DNA from: Dehalococcoidia bacterium
GTDB lineage: Bacteria > Chloroflexota > Dehalococcoidia > Dehalococcoidales > DAOWJH01
Assembly (NCBI GenBank): GCA_030640495.1
Contig: DAOWJH010000021.1
Location: 1-5,349, forward strand
Direction: 5' to 3'
Length of the DNA stretch: 5,349 nucleotides
Position numbers and translations under genes: made by a program. Shown one piece after another: positions 1 through 5,349 of the stretch (position 1 is its first letter; every line of letters begins with the position of its first letter). The notes beneath the pieces are model-generated. The model was not told the origin of the DNA. It did not search any database and saw nothing but the letters and a program-made list of their open reading frames with translations.

Positions 1-2161
1 AACAACCAGCGAATTTGCTACTACCCAGGTGTCTCTCCAGCGGGCTGTCCCTGAGCTGGAGCGACTTAACCCCTCGGAGGTTATTGCCGCCGATGGCTCA
101 GAATTATCTGGCTTGGGCTTAGCTGCCCCGGTAACTCGCCTTGATGATTATTGGTTTGAGCTGGAGGTAGCCCAGCAAACAATGCTTGACCATTTTGGCG
201 TCAGCACCCCTGACGGCTTCGGTTGCGGTCACCTACCCCTGGCGATAAGGGCTGCCGGCGCTATTATTCACTATATTCAGGAAACGCAGAAAGGGGTTCT
301 GGGGCAACTGACCCGACTTTCTACCTACTCTACCGAATCATTTATGGCGCTGGATGTAAACACCCAGCGCAACCTGGAACTTTTCTACTGCAGTCGTTCA
401 GGAACTATAAGTGGCTCACTGCTGTCAATTATTGACTTAACCAAAACAGCTATAGGGGGCAGATTGTTAAAGCGGTGGTTGGGTCAGCCCCTTCTTGATA
501 TAACGGAGCTGGTCAAGAGGCAGGATGCCATTAGCTGGTTCTATGATAACTCCATGGCTCGTAATCAGACTATTTCTTTGCTGGGTGAGGTGGCTGACCT
601 TGAGCGGCTGATTAACCGGGTGAGGAGTAATATTGCTTCCCCTCGCGAGTTAGCCACACTGAGACGCAGCCTGGAGGTAATACCTAGGCTAAACCGACTT
701 CTTGCGGATGATAGCCCGATAAACTGGCTGAAGGATAAGCTTAAACCGTGCCGGGATGTTGTTGAATTGATTTCTGAGGCTATAGAGGCGCAGCCCCCGG
801 CCAGTCTGGATGAAGGTAATGTAATCAAGTCGGGGCTTTCTGAGGAACTGGATAGCCTTCGCCTGGCATCAAAAAATGCTAAGCAATATCTGGCTAATCT
901 GGAGCGCCAGGAGCGAGAGAGAAGCGGCATTAAATCGTTGAAGGTGGGCTTTAACAAGGTCTTTGGCTATTATATTGAGGTATCCAAATCTAATCTGCCT
1001 CAGGTGCCTCAGGACTATATCAGAAAACAGACACTGGTTGGTGGCGAGCGCTTCTTTACCCCTGAACTCAAAGAGTACGAGTCGCTGATTTTGAATGCTC
1101 AGGAGAGGATTACTGAGCTTGAGGCTAATATCTTTCATCGGGTATGTCGTCAGGTAGCCACTGCCAGCGAGCGCATTTTAGCTGTAGCTGATGCTTTGGC
1201 TAACATAGATGTTTTCTCTAGCCTGGCTGAGGTTGCTGTGCGCTATAGCTATGTCCGACCTGAGTTAACCACCGGTAATGAGATAGTTATTAGTCAGGGG
1301 CGCCACCCCGTCGTGGAGAGAAGTCTGGTTGAAGGTAGCTTTGTGCCCAATGATACCTATCTGTCTAACGATGATGCCCAGCTTATCGTCCTCACTGGTC
1401 CCAATATGTCAGGGAAGTCGACCTACTTGAGGCAGGTAGCCTTAATTGTGCTTCTCGCCCAGATTGGCGGCTTTGTTCCCGCCACCTCAGTTACTATCGG
1501 TGCGGTTGACCGTATTTTTACCCGAATTGGTGCCAGGGAGGATTTGGCAGCCGGTCAATCTACCTTTATGGTGGAGATGGTGGAGACTGCCAATATCTTA
1601 AATAATGCCACGCCACGTTCACTAATCATCCTTGATGAGATTGGGCGGGGTACCAGCACCTACGATGGGCTATCTATTGCCCGGGCGGTTGCCGAGTATA
1701 TTCATAACTACCCCAAGCTCGGGGCAAAGACCCTGTTTGCCACTCATTATCATGAGATGGTAGAGCTAGCCACTTTTCTGCCAAAGGTGAAGAACTTTAA
1801 TGTGGCGGTAGCTGAGGAGGGTGGCGAGGTTACCTTTTTATACAAGATTGTGCCCGGCGGGGTTGATAAGAGCTATGGCATTCATGTGGCTAAGCTAGCC
1901 GGGCTACCCAAATCGGTGGTGCACCGAGCTCAGGAGGTGCTATTAGAGCTGGAAGAGGACAGCCGTAGAGCCCAGGCTAAACGCTCACCCAAAGGTCGCC
2001 GCCGACCACAGGGGGCGATGCCACTACAATTGCCCCTGTTAGGCCAGAAGCCACCACTTTTAGAGGAACTGGAGAAACTGGACATCAATTCCCTCACCCC
2101 CCTTGAAGCCCTCACCAGACTCTACGAACTCCAGCAGAAGGCGAAGGGGGGAGGTAGCTAG
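1..2161 (+). CDS. mutS: DNA mismatch repair protein MutS (5' end outside window)
   Basis: MutS binds mispaired bases as a dimer and, with ATP, recruits MutL to start mismatch repair. The frame is open from base 2, so the GTG at 29 is internal, not the start. By comparison with E. coli MutS (recalled), about 150 N-terminal residues are missing, including the mismatch-reading Phe-X-Glu domain. Counting the codon at 29 as residue 1: connector domain about 1-110; core/lever helices about 110-290 and 350-410; clamp about 290-350, with GYYIEVSKSN at 313-322; ATPase domain from about 415. ATPase motifs are Walker A GPNMSGKST (457-465), the DLAAGQSTFMVEM signature (505-517), Walker B LIILDEIGRGTST (532-544, D536/E537) and ATHYHEM (571-577, H573). 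A basic linker (650-659) precedes a beta-clamp-binding motif QLPLL (667-671). The tail TPLEALTRLYELQ (690-702) is the usual C-terminal oligomerisation helix. No frameshift or missing catalytic residue is visible. The next gene starts 17 bases downstream. Confidence 0.97.
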   Translation, partial: TTSEFATTQVSLQRAVPELERLNPSEVIAADGSELSGLGLAAPVTRLDDYWFELEVAQQTMLDHFGVSTPDGFGCGHLPLAIRAAGAIIHYIQETQKGVLGQLTRLSTYSTESFMALDVNTQRNLELFYCSRSGTISGSLLSIIDLTKTAIGGRLLKRWLGQPLLDITELVKRQDAISWFYDNSMARNQTISLLGEVADLERLINRVRSNIASPRELATLRRSLEVIPRLNRLLADDSPINWLKDKLKPCRDVVELISEAIEAQPPASLDEGNVIKSGLSEELDSLRLASKNAKQYLANLERQERERSGIKSLKVGFNKVFGYYIEVSKSNLPQVPQDYIRKQTLVGGERFFTPELKEYESLILNAQERITELEANIFHRVCRQVATASERILAVADALANIDVFSSLAEVAVRYSYVRPELTTGNEIVISQGRHPVVERSLVEGSFVPNDTYLSNDDAQLIVLTGPNMSGKSTYLRQVALIVLLAQIGGFVPATSVTIGAVDRIFTRIGAREDLAAGQSTFMVEMVETANILNNATPRSLIILDEIGRGTSTYDGLSIARAVAEYIHNYPKLGAKTLFATHYHEMVELATFLPKVKNFNVAVAEEGGEVTFLYKIVPGGVDKSYGIHVAKLAGLPKSVVHRAQEVLLELEEDSRRAQAKRSPKGRRRPQGAMPLQLPLLGQKPPLLEELEKLDINSLTPLEALTRLYELQQKAKGGGS

Positions 2162-2163
2162 GC

Positions 2164-2171
2164 GGGAAGGG
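2164..2171 (+). promoter_or_regulatory. Ribosome binding site for the RND exporter
   Basis: The purine run GGGAAGGG lies 7 bases before the GTG at 2179, just after the mutS stop codon at 2159-2161. It supports GTG as the start and suggests the exporter is translated from the mutS transcript, because there is no room for a separate promoter in the 17-base gap. A promoter inside the end of mutS cannot be excluded. Confidence 0.7.
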
Positions 2172-2178
2172 ATTCACT

Positions 2179-4362
2179 GTGGAAAGAATTGCCAACTTTG
2201 TCTACAAAAGGTCCAGGCTGATTATTATTCTGGTAGTCATCTTGAATATTGTCGCCCTGGCTTCTTTCTTCCGCTTCCAACTTGATACGGATTTCCTGGG
2301 CTTTTTTACTGAGGGAAACCCCAAGACAGAAGAATACGATAGGTTAAATGAAAAATATCAGATTGGTGAAGCTATCTCAGTTCTTATCGAACAGGACGAT
2401 TCCCTCCTGGATGAAGAGAATCTTAAGAATGTCCTAGCCCTTCAGGAAGAAATAGAAGAAATTGATGGCGTATTCCAGGTGCGGAGCTTTATTCCCTCGG
2501 AAATCTTCATGGGGGGACATGTTTTCACAGTTGATGAGAGGTTTATAGACCACCACGCCGACCTCCTCATAGATTTTATTGAGGACAGGTATTTTCTTAC
2601 CGAGCAGGTCCTATCCAGTGACAGAAGCAAGAGCACTATTATCGTCAATCTGGAATTGAATGCTAACGTTGGAGATGTAGTGGGGTCGCTTAAAGAGATA
2701 ATCCAAAGTGAAGAAGGCTTGACCCTGTCTCTCGCCGGCAACGAAATCATTAAAGATACCCTCTGGGATTACCTTATCAGGATACTTTTTGTCCTACCGC
2801 CCGCTGCCGGTATCCTTATATTACTGGTCTTCTACTCGGTTATAAGGAACAAAAAGTTCACCATATTGGCAGTAATTCCCGCCGGGCTTGCTGTCCTGTG
2901 GACCTTCGGCACGATTTTCTGGAGCGGACAGGAACTGAACCTGGTGACTGTCATCAGCCCGATATTCATTTTAGTGATGGGTGCAGTTGATGGTCTTCAC
3001 TATATAAGTCATTTCTTGGACAATATGAGTAGATACTCAGACCGCCGTCAACTTACTGTAGAGACACTGCGTTTCGTTGGCATGCCGATATTTCTGACGA
3101 CCATTACTACCATGGCTGGGTTCGCTGCCCTGACCTGGACAGAAGTGCTGCCTATGAGGCAGATGGGAATATTTGTCTCTCTGGGTATCGGCTATGCCGG
3201 TGTTCTCTCACTCTTCTTTCTACCGGCGGTGCTGTCCAGGATAAAGTTACCCCCGAAACCACCGCAGGTTCAGGAAAACCGCCTGGCAGGGCTTGTCCTG
3301 GAGGTATCCCGACGCCGGGCTCTAGTTGTTGGGGCTTTTCTCATCATTGTGGCTATTTCTGCCTTCTATATACCCAGGCTTGATGTTGTCTCCAATCAAT
3401 TGATGTTCTTTAAGCAAGATTCAGAAGTCAGGCAGACCTTTGATAAGGTTGAAGAGTATTTTGGTGGTGCCTTACCCCTTACTGCTGAGATAGTTGCCGA
3501 TAGAGGCATAGACACTTTAAGGGATTACAATTTTGCTGATGATATTTTAGATACCGAGCGGGAGCTAGAGAGGTTACCCGGGATAAAGAGCGCCTTCTCG
3601 CTTTTTGATATGGTGGTCAGTATCAATCAGATGATGACCGGCAAAGACGATTATCCTCAAAATCCTCAATTTATCCAGAAACTCTTGAGGCAGATAGATG
3701 ACGAAGACCTGGAAACCTGGGTTTCAGATGATGGCCTCAGGATGCTGATTACCACCGAGGACCTTGATTCTGTGGATATGGATAGGCTGGAGGATTTTGT
3801 CGCTGAGCACCCTGACATTAGATTGATTACCGGCATGCCGGTGCTTTTTGAGGAGATGAACAGGCTGGTGGTGCAGAGTCAGGTTCAGAGCCTGGGTTTG
3901 GCGCTTGCCCTGATATTTATCATGCTGCTGGTCACCCTGAGGAGGTTTAAGGCGGCTATCATCAGTTTGATTCCGATAGTCATCACTATTACGGCTATTA
4001 TGGGTATGCTGGTCATAAGCAAATTTTATCTCAATGTTCTAACTGCCAACCTGTCTGCTATCGCTATTGGTGTGGGTGTGGACTATTCCATTCACCTGAT
4101 ATCTGGTATCCATTATTTCCGAAAACAGGGCGTGGACGGGAGAGACTCGATTAGCTCAGCCCTATCAACTGTTTCCAAGCCGATTTTAGCTAACGCCTTT
4201 GGTCTGGCTATCGGGCTTTCTGTTCTCTTCCTGTCACCCTTGAGAATCCACATGCAGGCAGCCTCGGTGATGTGGGTGGCAATGATGGTCTCCTCAATGG
4301 CAGCCCTGCTGTTAATCCCTATGTTCTACTCAGGAGCGCCTTCCCCCAAGCCCAAAAAATGA
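2179..4362 (+). CDS. RND superfamily exporter, MMPL/HAE3 type
   Basis: A 727-residue inner-membrane transporter with the duplicated RND layout. TM1 is at about 12-32, followed by an extracytoplasmic domain (33-195) and TM2-6 (about 199-221, 226-248, 254-279, 297-319, 328-352). The second half repeats this: TM7 about 379-399, second external domain (400-562), TM8-12 about 567-587, 590-615, 617-643, 665-686 and 693-717. The length fits the single-polypeptide 'predicted exporter' group (MMPL, HAE3), not the roughly 1000-residue AcrB type. TM4 and TM10 carry matching polar motifs, VDGLHYISHF (D271, H274) and VDYSIHLISG (D635, H639), where the family keeps the charged residues coupling transport to the proton gradient. 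The cargo is unknown; related proteins export lipids, hopanoids or hydrophobic compounds. No adaptor or outer-membrane partner is visible. The start is GTG with a good ribosome binding site. The gene is probably co-transcribed with mutS. Its TGA stop overlaps a mutS-tail-like fragment. Confidence 0.9.
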   Translation: MERIANFVYKRSRLIIILVVILNIVALASFFRFQLDTDFLGFFTEGNPKTEEYDRLNEKYQIGEAISVLIEQDDSLLDEENLKNVLALQEEIEEIDGVFQVRSFIPSEIFMGGHVFTVDERFIDHHADLLIDFIEDRYFLTEQVLSSDRSKSTIIVNLELNANVGDVVGSLKEIIQSEEGLTLSLAGNEIIKDTLWDYLIRILFVLPPAAGILILLVFYSVIRNKKFTILAVIPAGLAVLWTFGTIFWSGQELNLVTVISPIFILVMGAVDGLHYISHFLDNMSRYSDRRQLTVETLRFVGMPIFLTTITTMAGFAALTWTEVLPMRQMGIFVSLGIGYAGVLSLFFLPAVLSRIKLPPKPPQVQENRLAGLVLEVSRRRALVVGAFLIIVAISAFYIPRLDVVSNQLMFFKQDSEVRQTFDKVEEYFGGALPLTAEIVADRGIDTLRDYNFADDILDTERELERLPGIKSAFSLFDMVVSINQMMTGKDDYPQNPQFIQKLLRQIDDEDLETWVSDDGLRMLITTEDLDSVDMDRLEDFVAEHPDIRLITGMPVLFEEMNRLVVQSQVQSLGLALALIFIMLLVTLRRFKAAIISLIPIVITITAIMGMLVISKFYLNVLTANLSAIAIGVGVDYSIHLISGIHYFRKQGVDGRDSISSALSTVSKPILANAFGLAIGLSVLFLSPLRIHMQAASVMWVAMMVSSMAALLLIPMFYSGAPSPKPKK

Positions 4363-4402
4363 AGCCCTCCCCAAACGCTATGAACTGAGGAAGAAGGGGT
4401 AG
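4361..4402 (+). pseudogene. Echo of the mutS 3' end after the exporter
   Basis: In the frame starting at 4361, overlapping the exporter's TGA, 13 codons and a TAG read EALPKRYELRKKG. The mutS end reads EALTRLYELQQK (residues 693-704). The 36 bases at 4361-4396 match 2105-2140 at 28 positions by hand count, starting with a shared 10-base string TGAAGCCCTC, and 7 of 12 residues agree. Both stretches end in a G-rich run followed by GGTAGCT and a TAG stop. No start codon or ribosome binding site serves this stretch, so it is not a working gene. It could be a remnant of a second mutS end, part of a dispersed repeat, or chance similarity. Confidence 0.4.
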
Positions 4403-4443
4403 CTGGGCATCAAGCAAGCGACATTACCATTATTAAAAAATAG

Positions 4444-4481
4444 GGAAACAATTCGTAGCTAGTTAGCTTTGAATTGTTTTT
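4444..4481. terminator. AT-rich hairpin, probable two-way terminator
   Basis: A perfect 9-bp inverted repeat, AAACAATTC (4446-4454) and GAATTGTTT (4471-4479), is extended by two G-U pairs at its base. The 16-base loop contains a second small stem, AGCT/AGCT (4457-4460 and 4465-4468) around AGTT. The right arm runs into a T tract (4477-4481), and an A tract (4435-4440) lies a few bases before the left arm. It could therefore end transcription from both sides. It sits between the convergent exporter and methyltransferase genes, where a shared terminator is expected. The stem has few G-C pairs, so its strength is uncertain. Confidence 0.6.
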
Positions 4482-4543
4482 AGAGTTATGTTAACAAGAC
4501 AGGTCATTTAGGGGCACCGCCCAATCTAATGGGAGGTCTATCT

Positions 4544-4578
4544 GCGTAAAGGGGCGACTCTACAAGACGCTGAGGAAG
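4544..4578 (+). repeat. Direct repeat, copy 1 (decayed coding fragment)
   Basis: This 35-bp stretch matches 5277-5311 at 30 positions: the first 19 bases are identical (4544-4562), and the five differences after that are all transitions. Read from 4546 it gives VKGRLYKTLRK, against VKGRLYKALGK in copy 2. Two of the four differing codons are silent. The frame is open from 4495 to a TGA at 4594-4596 but has no start codon, and after the repeat it diverges from copy 2. It therefore looks like a broken piece of a once-coding unit. The surrounding interval, 4363-4602, has no intact gene. Confidence 0.7.
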
Positions 4579-4602
4579 TTCTCGGGGTACGGCTGAACAG
4601 GC

Positions 4603-5244
4603 TCAGGGGAATGCAGTTCGAGATTTAACTGCCCGAACAGCTATGATTATTCCGTTCTTGAGCGAAGTCCGCTCGACTTCATGTAAATGGCTGGTGTTGA
4701 TGAGGCTACTCATGCCACCATTTTTAAGATAATCTTTGAAACCACGATAATGGTCCCCACTTGCGAGGAATTCAACTGCCCTAGCAAATAAAGCCCATAT
4801 GTTTGCCGGTAAAGGAACCTGAAAATCTATGAAAATAAGGGTCCCATCTGGTTTAACAATCCTTTTCATTTCCGAGACTACTTTTTCACGGGCTATTTTC
4901 CCCTTGTCATGCAGTCCGAAAGATATGGAAGCACAGTCAAAATGGCAATCCGAAAACGGCAGGCTGGTTGCGTCAGCCTGCTGGAATGACACATTTGCCA
5001 GATTATGTTTGATTTTATTTTTCAAAGCTGTCTTTATCATATCCGAAGCGATATCTATTCCCGTGGCGGTAAAACCATTCCGCGCATACTCAAAAACCTG
5101 TTCACCAGTCCCACAACAAACATCCAATACCTTATTGCCGGCATTCATACCCGCAAATCCGGGGACAAATTCTCTTATGTCTCTCAGCAAAGGGTCTATT
5201 AAGTTTGAGTAGTTAAATATGAACATCATTAACAATGATAGCAT
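4603..5244 (-). CDS. Class I SAM-dependent methyltransferase, UbiE-like
   Basis: A cytoplasmic enzyme of up to 213 residues with a Rossmann-like methyltransferase fold, transferring a methyl group from S-adenosylmethionine. Motif I is VLDVCCGTGEQ (39-49), the glycine-rich SAM loop. The acidic residue for the SAM ribose is in GIDIASDM (62-69, D64). QQADATSLPF (88-97) holds the adenine-side aspartate D91. ISFGLHD (107-113) is the motif near the active site, and VKPDGTLIFIDF (130-141) is motif III. The segment GDHYRGFKDYLKNGGM (163-178) resembles the C-terminal part of UbiE/Methyltransf_11-type enzymes. The substrate is unknown, and no menaquinone or ubiquinone genes lie nearby to support a true UbiE role. 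The start is uncertain: ATG codons occur at residues 1, 6 and 7, none with a clear ribosome binding site. Residue 6 or 7 (5229 or 5226) fits the proposed promoter better. It is convergent to the exporter, flanked by a direct repeat, and looks more A+T-rich than mutS. Confidence 0.85.
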   Translation of the reverse strand: MLSLLMMFIFNYSNLIDPLLRDIREFVPGFAGMNAGNKVLDVCCGTGEQVFEYARNGFTATGIDIASDMIKTALKNKIKHNLANVSFQQADATSLPFSDCHFDCASISFGLHDKGKIAREKVVSEMKRIVKPDGTLIFIDFQVPLPANIWALFARAVEFLASGDHYRGFKDYLKNGGMSSLINTSHLHEVERTSLKNGIIIAVRAVKSRTAFP

Positions 5245-5254
5245 ACAGCGGATT

Positions 5255-5349
5255 ATGAATTATACAGACCGTAATAGCGTAAAGGGGCGACTCTATAAGG
5301 CACTGGGGAAAGAGGTGGTGCCTCAGTTATCACTCTTCGGGCAGAAGCC
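5255..5349 (+). CDS. Partial ORF with beta-clamp motif resembling the MutS tail
   Basis: An open frame running off the window end; 31 complete residues follow the ATG at 5255. An in-frame ATG also lies at 5219, and a stop lies upstream at 5210-5212. Neither ATG has a convincing ribosome binding site, and the region overlaps the proposed methyltransferase promoter, so expression is doubtful. Residues 9-19 read VKGRLYKALGK, the direct-repeat peptide. Residues 23-31 read PQLSLFGQK, and the final CC makes the next residue Pro. QLSLF matches the consensus sliding-clamp-binding motif, and QLSLFGQKP aligns with QLPLLGQKP of this window's MutS (667-675), with mainly third-base differences. It may be the start of a small clamp-binding protein, a repeat-family gene, or a remnant of a second mutS tail. 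The sequence past 5349 decides. Confidence 0.4.
   Translation, partial: MNYTDRNSVKGRLYKALGKEVVPQLSLFGQK
5259..5264 (-). promoter_or_regulatory. Possible -10 element for the methyltransferase
   Basis: The - strand reads TATAAT, a perfect sigma-70 -10 hexamer, 14 bases before the first ATG of the methyltransferase (5244). A transcript starting about 7 bases downstream, near 5252, would leave almost no leader for that ATG but about 22-25 bases for those at 5229 and 5226. No good -35 box is seen at normal spacing, so this is a suggestion based on one hexamer in AT-rich DNA. Confidence 0.35.
5277..5311 (+). repeat. Direct repeat, copy 2
   Basis: The partner of 4544-4578, 733 bp away in the same orientation; 30 of 35 bases match. 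Together the two copies bracket the methyltransferase gene. This copy lies in an open frame that continues into a clamp-binding motif, so it appears the less damaged of the two. Nothing resembling transposon ends or a transposase accompanies it. Confidence 0.7.

Noticed and set aside
29..31. GTG as the start of mutS
   Set aside because: The frame is open upstream to base 2 and the residues there (TSEFATTQ) continue the MutS connector region; about 150 residues are missing compared with full-length MutS.
565..1138. Minus-strand ORFs inside mutS
   Set aside because: They lie fully antisense to conserved MutS domains, show no recognisable motifs and have low-complexity serine/leucine/arginine content typical of shadow frames.
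2442..2750. Minus-strand ORF inside the exporter
   Set aside because: Antisense shadow of the first external domain; no motif and no ribosome binding site noticed.
4505..4545. Possible small RNA or tRNA fragment in the G/C-rich stretch
   Set aside because: Only a 4-bp CCCA/TGGG stem is visible; no cloverleaf or T-loop sequence.
4610..4640. Hairpin GTTCG/CGAAC near the methyltransferase 3' end
   Set aside because: A 5-bp stem with a long loop inside the coding region and no T tract; likely chance.
4829..5212. Plus-strand ORFs opposite the methyltransferase
   Set aside because: They are antisense to the conserved SAM-binding motifs, which are clearly real on the other strand.
4544..5311. Insertion sequence with target-site duplication
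   Set aside because: No transposase and no terminal inverted repeats are visible, and the repeat is longer than usual target duplications and coding-like.

Overview
The window reads as bacterial chromosome, not phage or plasmid. It holds two long co-directional genes on the + strand, one shorter convergent gene on the - strand, and degenerate repeat material between and beyond them. The organism cannot be fixed from the sequence. A MutS with a full C-terminal tail followed by a MMPL/HAE3-type RND exporter of a largely archaeal/environmental-bacterial kind, at middling G+C, would fit an uncultured lineage such as Chloroflexota (Dehalococcoidia-like). That is a low-confidence impression.

Layout. 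Positions 1-2161 are the 3' four-fifths of mutS; its start and mismatch-binding domain lie upstream of the window. Seventeen bases later, a GTG-started gene with its own ribosome binding site (2179-4362) encodes a 12-TM RND/MMPL exporter, probably co-transcribed with mutS. The 240 bases after it contain no intact gene. They hold a 14-codon echo of the mutS 3' end that overlaps the exporter's stop codon, an AT-rich hairpin flanked by A and T runs (a likely two-way terminator), and the first copy of a 35-bp direct repeat. The gene at 4603-5244 on the - strand is a class I SAM-dependent methyltransferase of the UbiE-like type, with a possible promoter just upstream. The second copy of the direct repeat lies beyond it, inside an open frame that runs off the window end and encodes a consensus-like beta-clamp motif followed by GQKP, as in the MutS tail.

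Function. Mismatch repair and membrane export have no obvious functional link, so the mutS-exporter pairing is probably positional. The methyltransferase is convergent to the pair and appears to be an independent unit. The most interesting content is the set of small fragments at 4361-4402, 4544-4578 and 5255-5349, two of which resemble parts of the MutS C-terminal tail. They suggest a dispersed, partly decayed repeat family or repeated duplication of the mutS 3' end. No CRISPR array, tRNA, rRNA, transposase or defence system was found.
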